A DNA stretch of 64,000 nt from NCBI RefSeq assembly GCF_963924675.1, contig NC_089221.1, positions 9,359,851 through 9,423,850 of the forward strand, read 5' to 3'. This document shows, piece by piece, positions 53,256 to 64,000 of the stretch. The notes under the pieces are model-generated. The model did no database searches and was not told where the DNA came from. It was given only the letters and a program-made list of their open reading frames with translations. The position numbers were made by a program, and so were the translations under genes. Numbering within the stretch: position 1 is the stretch's first letter; each line of letters begins with the position of its first letter. Source of the stretch: Phocoena phocoena. Taxonomy: Eukaryota > Chordata > Mammalia > Artiodactyla > Phocoenidae.

Positions 53256-55925
53256 CTGGGCCACATTTGGATTTAGGCCCATGTTTAGAGCAGCTCCTTT
53301 GAAGAGGAGACCACAGACAACAGTTAGCTATCTTTCGTTTCATTTGACAAATATTCTCATATCCTCCGTCACATGTGACCCCACATAATCTGTCATTCCA
53401 CTTCTAGCACACTTGGAAATCCCTTGAATGACCTCCCCACCTTCTAGGTCCCTAAGATTAGTGTGGAGACAAGATAAGCAAAATCAAATAAACATGACAT
53501 ACTTAAATAAAAATGATGATTCAGCCCACAACCCCAGCTGTGATCGTCACTGTCATTACCACTAGATTCTGCTTCATCTTACTCTGTTAGAAGGAGAACT
53601 CGCTCCGTGTTCCCCAGAGTCAACAACACACAGTCCCAACTCAGGACACGAAGACAAGCAGACCAGTTTCTGAACAGCAACAGGAAGTCCTGAACAGCAA
53701 CAGAAAGCCGCCCAGGTGTCTCCATGGGGATAATCTCCCGCTTTACTGGGAACAGAAAATCAAGTTTAAATTCTGTCCTATGTTACTCCTCTCAACTGAG
53801 TCTCCTTGTGAATTTCAGGGCTTTAATAGATTTTATCATGGTGAATACCTGGAGAAGGCCATGGTTCTCTCCGGGAAATCAGTGACCGTAAAGTCTCTTT
53901 ATCTTGGAAATGAAAGATGATTCCCACACACAGCTCTGCATGCTGCAGAGCAGGGGAAAGTGCCAGGGCACACCTCCACCCTTCCGGGAGGTGACGGCCC
54001 AGGAAGGGGCTGGGACACTTGTTCTGAAGGAACACGGGAAATAAGTCTCAGCACATACAGTTTACCACCAACGGCAATGATAAAAAAAATGCTTTTTGGT
54101 TTTGTTCCATGTAAAAGGCCTTGTGCTGGGAAACTCGGCAAGAACGTGAGCGCCCTGAAGTCAAGACTCAAAGCTGTTGTCACCCTGCGTTGCTGTTGCC
54201 AGGAAGCTTGTTTGTATCTGACATCCACCCCACGCCCCTGCCCCTCCTGGGGACTTGGCCCGAGGAGGCCCCGGAAGGTGGGAAGGGGCTGTAGGCCCCC
54301 TGCTGCTCTGCCTTCAGCCAAGCCCACTCCTCATAAGCTCCTGGCCTCCCCGGTGAGGGCTGTTCTCACGGCAAAGAAAGTCCCCAGGGATGCCAGTGAG
54401 CAAGCTGGGAGCCCTGCAGTGGTGCTGTTCTCGGGGCCCCCTTGGGGTAGAAGGGAAGCAGGAGGCCGTGCCCGTCCCAGTGGGACCAGGTCCCTCAGCT
54501 GTCTTGGGAAAAGGTAGAAATAAATCTGGGGACTTGCTCCAGGAAAAAAAAAAAAAAAGGCCATTATCCACCAAGGGGTTTCTTGTCTACCTGAGGGAGG
54601 GACAGAATGTGAGTGGAGTTAGGAGGATGGGGAATTTGGGATGCTTACTTCAACACTGTGACTTTGTTCATTGGGAGGTCAATAAGAACAGGAAAGTCAA
54701 TCTATCCCGTCGCTTGATACCACGGAATGGGGCTGCATATGTCCGAACATACGCAAATTGGTCAGATTTTCATCCCAGCAGAATTAAACTGGGAAGCACG
54801 AGCCAGTGTGTGTCACCATCCTCTGACCACATCCAGGGCAGCCCCTCGCTTACCAGATGAAACACACGCTCTCTGGGACAGGCAAACAGAACCCCTGCGG
54901 GTCTCGGGAGCTCTCTCCTCCCACCACGTGGCCCTGGTTGTAGGTTTGTGAATTATGCACAGGAGTTGGGTCACTGGGGTCTAACTCCTGTTGTTCTTGC
55001 TTCCTCCATTGTTTGCTCTTTTGTCTGGCTTCTTCTGACTTGTCCGGGTTCAGCTGGGGGGGTCACATCATTTAGGAGGCTGCTCCTATATCCCCTTCTC
55101 CCGAAGATGCTTTGGCTCGTGCCCACCCTCCAATCCAGGCCTATCTCCAGCAGAATGTGAGGGTCTGTTCACCTCAGTCATGTCCTTGAGGCACTTAACA
55201 CCTGAGCTTCTGGTACTTGGGACTGGCCTGGATCAAGGCAGGCATTCCACAAACACTGCACTGAATGACGTACCTTCCAATCTCTCTGCCTAAATGGTAG
55301 CCAGGAACTAAAAAAGCAGAACCCACCGAACCCCAACCAATGCAAACACCTGTCAGGCATCCCAAGGTAGTACTTAAAACTGAAGCATAAGCTATTCCCC
55401 AAGTGAAGGGAGTTGCTTTCAGAGATCTCAATGATCTCAAATGTTAGTCCTAAATTTAACGTTATGTTTTTTTATTTTTACCATACAAATCTTGCATGCG
55501 TATATATTTTTCGGTAATGCATTTAGTTGCCTGGGAAACCAAAAGGGTCTATGCAGAGTGAGAGAAATGGTTTGAAGAAAACTAGCCACAGAAGTGCTTC
55601 TGGATTGTTCTCTCTTGGTGTCATCACTTGCCTCATGGATGCCCATCATATACACTTGAGCTGCTGGAAGACCTCACTCTGCACAGCTCGCAGGGTGAGC
55701 CCACAGGGAGAGGAAGGTGTGCTGACTCAAGAACGGATGAGAGGGCCCAGCTCAATCATTTGTAAGGGGTCACATTCCAGCTAATGGCATCTGGCTCCAA
55801 GAGTAGTGTTTTGATGGGTTTCCTAGTCGTGGTGGTTTTCGGAATTATCAGAAAAAGACAGGAGTTAATAATGCTGTTGGGGAGAGATGTCAGGTTTCCA
55901 GGGCTTCTCGGGAGATGTCTGTACC
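53256..55925. other. Intronic sequence with a GC-rich section, nothing recognised
   Basis: The part at 53.94-54.5 kb is GC-rich and open on several frames, including a 185-codon plus-strand frame. No conserved protein motif, splice pair or repeat was recognised. An A15 run at 54544-54558 could be the tail of an unseen retrocopy. Confidence 0.35.
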
Positions 55926-56150
55926 GAATTTGGAGCTAATTTCCTCAGTTTTGGCACTATTGCTATTTTGGGCTAGAACATGCTTTTCTGTGGCAGGGCA
56001 GTCCTGTATGCTGGATGGCCAGCACCATCCCTGGCCTCTACACACCAGATGCCAGTAGCAAACCCACTATACCAAGAAAAAAATGTCTCCAGACTTTGCC
56101 AAATATCCCCTGGGGGGAAAATTGCACCTTTCTGAGAGTCACTGCTCTAG
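55925..56150 (+). repeat. hAT-type MER DNA transposon copy
   Basis: 'ttggcactattgctattttg', 'gcaccatccctggcctctac', 'aaaaatgtctccagactttg' and 'cctggggggaaaattgcacc' follow a common mammalian non-autonomous DNA element. MER number is not assigned. Confidence 0.6.
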
Positions 56151-56179
56151 AGATTCACAGTGAGGAGAGACAGGGTCTT

Positions 56180-56545
56180 TGTCATCTTGGGCTGCTGTAC
56201 CAAAATAACACAGATTGGGTGGCTTAGACAATACATATTTGTTTCTCACAGAAGTTGAGGATGGAGAGTCCAAGATCAAGGTTCTGGTAGATCGGGTGCC
56301 TGGTGTTCCAGGCTTGTAGACAACACTTTCTCTGTGTGCTCACATGGCCTTTCCTCGGTACATGTGCATCCTCTTCTTATAAGGGCACTAATCCCATCAG
56401 GAGGGTCTCACCCTCATGAACTCATCCAAACATAATCACCTCCTAAAGGTCCCAACTCTGAATACCATCACATTTGGGGTTAAGGTTTCACTGTATGGAT
56501 TCTGGGAGGACACAAATATTCACCTCATAACACCAGGTAACTACT
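56180..56545 (-). mobile_element. MLT1-like MaLR LTR, antisense
   Basis: 'tgggctgctgtaccaaaata', 'ggtggcttagacaatacata', 'cttataagggcactaatccc' and 'ccctcatgaactcatccaa' are the complement of the MLT1-type LTR seen at 52.8 kb. Confidence 0.6.
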
Positions 56546-56549
56546 AGAA

Positions 56550-57418
56550 GTGGGCGAAGGTAAGTCACTTTCTGAAAGTCACGGGACAGTCATATCAAGT
56601 TGCTGATGGGAAGATTCTTTTTGCTGACATCTCCTTGTGTCCTTTCCATACTTCTCAGTGACCCTGGAACTTCACGCCTCATGGGCTTTGTGCGATTAGA
56701 GGGGCAGACGAGGGATGTGATTTGGTGTAACTGACAGAACACAAATTGCTTGTCAAATTTCCTCTCTCACTTGTCTGCAGAGTGTAATATAAGAAAAATA
56801 AATGTCTAAACATGCATTGGCATGGACGTTGTACTAACTTTCAACCTGAAAAATGAAAATGTAAGACTTGTCAAATGTGTTGTGATAACTTCCTTGCTCA
56901 CCAGCTGCAAGGAAATAGCACCCTCTCAGAGAAGACCCCAGGGAGCCCTTGAGTTTATACCATTCAGGAGGCACATTTACTATCTACCATCGCATTGCAG
57001 ATGTATGCATCCATCCTTATCTACGAGGCTTCCCGAAATTCTTTCAACTCTGGAAATACTTTCCATTTTCCAGACACCTGACCCAGTCCCCTGTGCATGG
57101 TGTGTGTTCTATAAATAATTGGTTTCAATACCACTTGTGCAAAAGTAACATAAAGAGTGTTTTTTCCTTAAGCAGGAATTATCTCACATTTTATCTCTCC
57201 TGATAGTTAGTCATTTCTTTTCAATAGTAAATTTGGAAGCCACAAGCTATTCACTGTCTTAGTGAAAATATATAGTGTTTTCCTCCGTGTGATTATAGAC
57301 TATAGTTAGCAAATAATAGTGGAGATATTTCCAGTGCCAGGTTCATAGTACGGCCCAAAAAATTTTCAATGAAAGAATCTAACGAGTTCCATAAAGCACC
57401 TTTTCAATAATCTCTTCT
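56550..57418. other. Intronic sequence, nothing recognised
   Basis: No repeat or coding signal was recognised. Confidence 0.4.
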
Positions 57419-57419
57419 T

Positions 57420-57758
57420 AGCAATTTTTTAAAAAATTAATTAATTTATTTATTGTTTGGCTGTGTTGGGTCTTCGTTGCTGTGCTTGGGCATTCTCTAG
57501 TTGTGGTGAGCGGGGGCTACCCTTCGTTGTGGTGTGCGGGCTTCCCATTGTGGTGGCTTCTCTTGTTGCAGAGCACGGGCTCTAGGCATGCCGGCTTCAG
57601 TAGTTGTGGCATGTGGGCTCAGGAGTTGTGGTGCACAGGCTTAGTTGCTCCACAGCATGTAGGATCTTCCCAGACCAGGGCTCGAACCCATGTCCCCTGC
57701 ATTGGCAGGTGGATTCTTAACCACAGCACCACCAGGGAAGTCCCAGCAATTTGTTTTT
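57420..57758 (-). mobile_element. Long CHR-type SINE with target-site duplication
   Basis: The body is about 57431-57744, minus strand, with the extended 3' part and TTTA-rich complement tail. The flanks 'agcaatttttt' and 'agcaatttgttttt' are the target duplication. Confidence 0.9.
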
Positions 57759-57759
57759 T

Positions 57760-58174
57760 AAGTGGTTTAGACAATTGAATTGTGTGTGTTCTTAGCTGGT
57801 CGAGTTTTAACTGAAGGCTTTTTTTCTTCCGTCTCTACCAATCTCTGATATATTTCTTTTCTCTTTCAAGCCATATATTTCCTTCCTCTTTCTTCATCCA
57901 GGTCTGCTGGTCCCTAGACCTTTAGACCAAGAATTCATGAACACTTCTTTGCAAGAAACACACTCAGGGGTATCCACCAACTCAGGTCCCAATGGAAAAT
58001 AGATCCAAGGACACAACAAATTATGTTAAATCTTTGTCATTGACTAACACCCTGGTTCTTACATTTTTTTTTACAATTAATTAGTGCGCACTGCTACAGA
58101 CTGGTCTATCTATTTAATACTGAAGGGAGAGAAAAACCTATGGTAGATAACTTACTCCAAATTACCTGGTTAGG
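57760..58174. other. Intronic sequence, nothing recognised
   Basis: AT-rich sequence between a SINE and an L1. No element was recognised. Confidence 0.4.
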
Positions 58175-59422
58175 TTTAGTTTTTTTTTTTTTTAACATCT
58201 TTATTGGAGTTTCATTACTATACATTGTTGTGTTGGCTGCTGCTGTATAACAAAGTGAATCAGCTATACGTATACATATATCCCCATATCCCCTCCATCT
58301 TGTGTCTCTCTCCCACCCTCCCTATGCCCCCACTCTAGGTGGTCACAGAGCACCAAGCTGATCTCCCTGTGCTATGCAGCTGCTTCCCACTAGCTATCTA
58401 TTTTACATTTGGTAGTGTATATATGTCCATGCCACTCTCTCATTTAGTCCCAGCTTACCCTTCCCCCTCACTGTGTACTCAAGTCCATTCTCTATGTCTG
58501 CGTCTTTATTCCTGTCCTGCCCCTAGGTTCATCAGAACCATTTATTTTTTTAGATTCCATATATATGTGGTAGCATACGGTATTTGTTTTTCTCTTTCTG
58601 ACTTACTTCACTCTGTATGACAGACTCTAGGTCCATCCACCTCACTAGAAATAACTCAATTTCGTTTCTTTTTATGGCTGAGTAATATTCCATTGTATAT
58701 ATGTGCCACATCTTCTTTATCCATTCATCCGATGATGGACACTTAGGTTGTTTCCTTCTCCTGGCTATTGCAAATAGAGCTTCAATGAACATTTTGGTAC
58801 ATGACTCTTTTTGAATTATGGTTTTCTCAGGGTATATGCCCAGTGGTGGGATTGTTGGGTCATATGGTAGTTCTCTTTGTAGTTTTTTAAGGAACCTCCA
58901 TACTGTTCTCCATAGTGGCTGTACCAATTCACATTCCCACCAGAAATGCAAGAGTGTTCCCTTTTCTCCACACCCTCTCCAGCATTTATTGTTTGTAGAT
59001 TTTTTGATGATGGCCATTCTGACTTGTGTGAGATGATATCTCATTGTAGTTTTGATTTGCATTTCTCTAATGATTAATGATGATAAGCATTCTTTCATGT
59101 GTTTGTTGGCAGTCTGTATATCTTCTTTGGAGAAATGTCTATTTAGATCTTCTGCCCATTTTTGGATTGGGTTGTTTGTTTTTTTTGTTATTGAGCTGCA
59201 TGAGCTGCTTGTAAATGTTGGAGATTAATCCTTTGTCAGTTGCTTTGCTGGCAAATATTTTCTCCCATTCTGAGGGTTGTCTTTTCATCTTGTTTATGGT
59301 TTCCTTTGCTGTGCAAAAGTTTTTATGTTTCATTAGGTCCCGTTTGTTTATTTTTGTTTTTATTTCCATTTCCCTAGGAGGTGGGTCAAAAAGGGTCTTG
59401 CTGTGACTTTACATTTAGTTTT
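58175..59422 (-). mobile_element. 5'-truncated L1: ORF2 C-terminus and 3' UTR, antisense
   Basis: The insert is about 58184-59413 with T13 as the complement of its poly(A) tail. It is flanked by the direct repeat 'tttagtttt' at 58175-58183 and 59414-59422. The minus strand keeps 182 open codons (59098-58550) with [37 protein letters not shown] and [16 protein letters not shown] second open piece (59369-59139) carries [18 protein letters not shown]. Truncation leaves only the ORF2 end, so it is immobile. Confidence 0.93.
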
Positions 59423-60123
59423 ATTACAACTGTAAGTAAATACAATTTGAAAATAAAAGTATTTTTAAAAATCAGAGCTCTGTTACATTATAACTTTCAC
59501 ACATATCCCCACTGGGAGATGGAATATACAAATGGGCAGTGGCCAGACCATGTATAAAAATAGAACTTTGAGCCAAAACCTGCAGCGACCTGCCCAGGAA
59601 ACCAGCCCCTTATACAATAAACACAGGAAGCCAGCCTGCTCTAAGGCAGACTTATCAGGAAAGTCACATTACCTCCAGTGACAATCCAGGAAGCTAAACA
59701 ATAACTGTAACAATTGTCCCCAAATGCCTAGGACTTGATTAATAACTGGCAGCTTCCCTAATTTGGAGACCAACTGAAAACCAACCAGAGAAAGGCAAAC
59801 ATGCGCCCCTAACCATCACATAGGATGGTCTGCTTCTCCTTAGCCCTCCCCCAGCTTCCCCAGGCCAACAGCCTCACATCAGGGCCCAGTGGAAGCCTCC
59901 TCTTTCCTCCACTACGAAGTTTTCCCACTCCCCTGCCTGCCTATGAGTCTCTGCCAAACACACAAGTGATGGTGGCCAACTCCCCTGCTACAGGAGGCTC
60001 AGAAGAGACAGAAGCTTCGGATGGTCTTTGTTCATTTCTATACTACCCACCCGTCCATCGTGAGTGGGTGTGCATTCTTTCGGAAACTGCCTGTTCCCAG
60101 CTGCTTTCCTTCCCAAGGGTCTC
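59423..60123. other. Intronic sequence, nothing recognised
   Basis: No repeat was recognised. A 114-codon plus-strand frame (59825-60169) runs into the next SINE and looks like chance. Confidence 0.35.
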
Positions 60124-60260
60124 AAGGAGACTCTTTTTTTTTTTTTTTTCTTGGCTTGTGGGATCTTAGTTCCCTGACCAGGGATTGAACCGGGCCCTCA
60201 GCAGTGAAAGCACGGAGTCCTAACCACTGGACAACTGGGGAATTCCAAAGGAGGCTCTTT
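60124..60260 (-). mobile_element. Short tRNA-derived SINE (CHR relative) with target-site duplication
   Basis: The body is 60137-60247, the minus-strand counterpart of the copy at 40.1 kb, with a long T run as the tail complement. The flanks are 'aaggagactcttt' at 60124-60136 and 'aaggaggctcttt' at 60248-60260, differing by one base. Confidence 0.92.
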
Positions 60261-62532
60261 ATTAAAAAATGCTACCATCCCTGGGATAGATGTAGAACAT
60301 GCAGAGGGATACAAGAGCAAATTGAAACTGAAGAGAATTCTGGATGAGAGACATGCAATCGGCCATACAGCAACTCGGCCAAGACAAGGAGCCTGTGAAA
60401 AATGGACACGCAACTCCGTGGCTAACTTCACTCATCATGGTAGGGAGTGGAGATGAACTGACAAGAACCTGGGCCCTGATGGACAGGCGCTTCAGCCACC
60501 GTGAATCACCCATTCCATCTTGTGCATTTGGAACTTCTCTTGGCATGTCTACCTCTAGCAGGAAAAAAAAAGGGAGAAATAGAAAAATCCAGACCTTTGA
60601 CACTAATAAATTACTCTGCAGGATATATGAAAATGTTCTAATGCTGGAAAGTCAGACTTGCAAGAGATTTGTTATGAGAATTGAGAATTTCCCTCTGTTT
60701 TTATAGAACTAGTTTTTTTTTTTTAGCTACAGATTCTGTAATATCTGTTCTCTACGAACTTAAAGCATGAATACCAATTGTTCATTCAACAAATACTGAT
60801 TGACAGTCGGAGATTTTGTTGGCCTAGGACTCATTCAAAAGGCAAACAGGAGTGACATGATCAGACCTATGTTCTAACGCAACTGAGAATAAACTTTAAA
60901 TTTTACATTAAACGTACTCAATTTTTGTTTATGCTTTCTTCACAGTTGAAACCCGTGCATTTAATAAGCCTTGTCATCCCATTATGTTTATTTTCTATGA
61001 ACTCCCACAGTACTTAAAGTGTGCACTGTTACCTGAATGTATGTGAATAAATACATAAGGTTGGTCTCTTGGGCCAGGGCTCAGTCTCTAGCTGAATGAC
61101 CCAGTCCCTGAGAGTAGAGACCCTGTCACACTTTCCACGTCTACTTGGGAGGGAGTAACTGAGTGTGGCTGGAGAGGTAGGGACACTGGAGCCCAAATGC
61201 TGTTAAAGTTCAATGAAAATGAATTTTGAATAATCAACAGCTTTACGTCACCTGCGCCTCTATTTCCCCTCAGTACCATCTGGCTACCTGTCCACGACGA
61301 AACAGAGCAGTTCTTGAGATGCATGTGCCCTCTCAGGCCATGGAGAACTGAAACCCTCTGCCCCCAACTCCCAACTCCCCATGCCCACTTCCTGCACACA
61401 CACAACTCGGCCAAGGAGGATCCAAGTGCGGGCTGACTGTCTTCACAAACGTCACTTAATTAGCTCACTGTCCTCATGAACGACACTTACTATTCCAGGA
61501 GACTCTTGCCCGGGAAAATAACCTGACTGTTCGATACAGAAACTTTGGGAAAGACCCATGAAGTCTTCCACAACACATCAACAGACGGTTTGTGCCCTAT
61601 GATGCCTTGAATTCCCGTTTCTACCAGTCCTGAACTGTGGCAAGTCCCAGCATTGAAAGACCCGCCTTAAAACAAACTTCAACAAAATCTGACGTCACCT
61701 CACCCTCCTGAGACACTGACAAAGCTCCATTGAGTGGTGATGTCCCTTGCCGAGGTGAACAATAAACTCAGCTTGGTTCTAGCAACAGGCTGTTCTGATG
61801 AGATTTTGGGGGAACCAGAACTGGACGCCATCAAGGACCACTTTTTCTCACGTGAAACTCACGTGGGGAAGGGCATTTGACCTAACAAGCCTTTTGCCTT
61901 TGCCCTTCATTAGACATGCTATAAAACTATTAAATAACACTTACATTTTCATTAACAAGTTGTTACTTGTGGTCTGTGCCTGCAATGCTTTTTTTCCATG
62001 AGTTGGTTTATTTTCTTCTTATTTAGAATAAACAAGACACGAATAGGGCAACAGCTAGTTTGGTTTTAGATTTAATCAGCCTCTCTTAACCATATGACTC
62101 AATGTAGGCAGTTTTCTGAAAGTTTCAAAAGAGAAATTAGAATAGGAACAGGGTGATAAACATGATTGGCTATAAGCTTACTGCCAAGCCAACTTAATCT
62201 CAGATGACTAATCAATTTGGTCTCATTTGAAGCTTAAACTAAAGGTGTTTTTCTTGTTTCTTGTCTAATAGTTTCTTTCCAGGCTTTGATGTTTTTGTAA
62301 GTGGAGGCAAGCTTATCAGAGAAGTTTCAGAGGAAAAAAAAAAAAAAACAGCTTAAATGGTGCCATGAGTGAAATAAATGAATTTCAATGTCTGTAGGAA
62401 GAGGCTGAGCTCCTCTTTGGTACAAAGCACAGCAGATTCAATACCAAAGGAGGAATTCAACTACACTGGATATTGCACTCAAATCCTTCCGGCAAATCCT
62501 CATCTCAAAGGATTTGCCTAAAAATGTACTTT
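60261..62532. other. Intronic sequence, mostly nothing recognised
   Basis: A short L2-like phrase lies near 60850 ('aggagtgacatgatcagacc'). No other element was seen. Confidence 0.4.
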
Positions 62533-62769
62533 TTACCTGAGACTTTTTTTTTTTTTTTTTGCAGCACGTGGGCCTCTCACTGCTGTGGCCTCTCCCGTTG
62601 CAGAGCACAGGCTCCAGACGTGCAGGCTCAGCAGCCATGGCTCACGGGCCCAGCCACTCCGCGGCATGTGGGATCTTCCCGGACCGGGGCACGAACCTGC
62701 GTCCTCTGCATCAGCAGGCGGACTCTCAACCACTGCGCCACCAGGGAAGCCCTTACCTGAGATTTTTTG
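62533..62769 (-). mobile_element. CHR-type SINE with target-site duplication
   Basis: The body is 62550-62752, minus strand, well preserved. The flanks are 'ttacctgagactttttt' at 62533-62549 and 'ttacctgagattttttg' at 62753-62769, which are nearly perfect. Confidence 0.94.
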
Positions 62770-63510
62770 TGGTTCACTGGAGACACCGTGAGATGGCCCT
62801 TTTTGTTGCACCATCTGGACAGTACAGGGACAATGGCATATCAAAGAGAGACATGGATGGAACCCCTTGAAGGGTGCACCGGGTCACAAAATGTGTATTT
62901 GATCTGCTACTTTGTGTTCATGTGTCTGACTCTGTTTCAGACAAGCTTGTTTTGGTCATTAAAGCCTAGAGTTCTTGGCAGTTGTTTCCTCTTGAAATTA
63001 AGGAATAACAAAACAGGCTCTTTCTTTTTATCAAGCTCTGCACAAGTGCAGGCGAATATAATTACAGGTAGTGGGGATTCCAGCTACTTGTGTCATTTGT
63101 AGATAGTTCTTTATTGCCAACACTTTCCCTCATTGTTCCATTATTTGCCAGTGGGCTTCTTAGAAGAATAGAGATACGATGGCCCAATAGAAAGTCTTCG
63201 TGAAAGGAGTGCTTTTTATTGGGAAAAAAATTTTAAGCATCTGCATAAAAAAGGATTTGTGCCTGCAATAAAATGAAAAATGGGCTTTGGAGAAAATGCC
63301 TCATCGCAATAGGCCTGAGATAACTTTAAATATACTGAGAGTTTTCCATCTCTTTCTCACAGAACAAGTGCACTGAATAACCATTGTCTGGGAGCCTCCA
63401 CAGGACCAAGGGAAACATATGCAGGAGCATAAGCAAGTCAGACACTATTAATAGAACTAGAACTGGTTAGAACTAATCCTGCTGCTATCGCCATGAGGCA
63501 TAAGATGAAT
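62770..63510. other. Intronic sequence, nothing recognised
   Basis: No clear element was recognised. Confidence 0.4.
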
Positions 63511-63514
63511 GATA

Positions 63515-63930
63515 ACAGTAGTGAACTCAGGGCCCAACAAGTCCCGAGTATGGTTCTAAGTACTCTGCATGTCTTCATTTATTTCTCACGACTGTCCTAT
63601 GAGGTCAACACTATTTTTATCTCTATTTAAAACATGAAGGATCAGGGGCTTCCCTGGTGGCGCAGTGGTCGAGAGTCTGCCTGCTGATGCAGGGGATACG
63701 GGTTCGTGTCCTGGTCTGGGAAGATCCCACATGCCACGGAGCGGCTAGGCCCGTGAGCCATGGCCTCTGAGCCTGCGCGTCCGGAGCCTGTGCTCCGCAG
63801 CGGGAGAGGCCACAACAGTGAGAGGCCCACGTAGCACAAAAAAAAAAATAAATAAATAAAATAAAAACCATGAAGAATCAAAGGCACAGAGAAGGTAAGT
63901 AACTTGCCCAAGTGATTCAAGCTAGAAAAT
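63515..63930 (+). repeat. MIR copy split by a SINE
   Basis: 'gtatggttctaagtactctg' and 'actgtcctatgaggtcaaca' before the SINE, and 'ggcacagagaaggtaagtaa' and 'cttgcccaagtgattc' after it, are successive parts of one MIR. The SINE landed in its A-rich centre. Confidence 0.8.
63629..63880 (+). mobile_element. CHR-type SINE with target-site duplication, inside MIR
   Basis: The body is 63645-63864: 'ggcttccctggtggcgcagt', B box 'gggttcgtgtcctgg' and an A/AAAT tail. The target duplication is 'aaaacatgaaggatca' against 'aaaccatgaagaatca'. Confidence 0.94.
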
Positions 63931-64000
63931 GCACAACACCCATTACTGAGCCAGAAAGAAAACGTCAGCAAGGGGAAGTAAGTCAGAGAGAGGAAGACAA

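Noticed and set aside
53960..54517. 185-codon plus-strand open frame
   Set aside because: The sequence is GC-rich, open in several frames and lacks family motifs or splice context. Chance is the likeliest explanation.

Overview
This window is mammalian genomic DNA, almost certainly from a whale or dolphin (Cetacea). Two things support this. First, more than a dozen tRNA-derived SINEs of the CHR type carry the 'cttccctggtggcgcagtgg' head and the 'ggttcgagccc' B box, which are typical of cetaceans and their hippo/ruminant relatives. Many still have clear target-site duplications (TSDs). Second, three spliced exons encode a vertebrate armadillo protein. Species cannot be resolved from sequence reading alone.

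The only protein-coding gene I can support is CTNND2 (delta-catenin/NPRAP) on the minus strand. Three consecutive internal exons are visible, in transcription order: 37231-37021 (211 bp), 27104-27020 (85 bp) and 303-177 (127 bp). Their phases interlock exactly: a Gly codon is split G|GC before the first, a Lys codon is split AA|A between the first and second, and the second ends on a whole codon. Every acceptor ends in AG and every donor starts with GTAAG. Together they encode the end of the armadillo domain and the start of the Ser/Arg-rich C-terminal tail. The rest of the window is intron: 176 bp downstream, 26.7 kb, 9.9 kb, and at least 26.8 kb upstream.

The introns are a layered repeat record. 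The oldest layer is degenerate L2 (about 2.56-4.96, 12.06-12.76 and 19.84-20.76 kb, all antisense to the window), MIR, hAT-type MER elements and MLT1-like LTRs. Next come L1 pieces: 3' ends on the plus strand at 1.9, 9.9 and 15.1 kb, and on the minus strand at 19.7, 41.4, 43.9 and 58.2 kb. A complex L1 block lies at 28.97-33.65 kb, where an internally deleted L1 abuts the ORF1 half of an older one. A solo class-I-type LTR with a 4-bp TSD lies at 22.18-22.71 kb. The youngest layer is the CHR SINEs, some of which interrupt L1 or MIR copies.

I found no complete second gene, no non-SINE RNA gene, no CRISPR and no new functional system. The most interesting items are structural: the L1 chimera, a perfect 17-bp-arm palindrome, a triple TSD with an apparent 3' transduction, a small polyadenylated retrocopy, a 45-bp tandem duplication, and a GC-rich protein-like minus-strand stretch at 18.1-18.5 kb.
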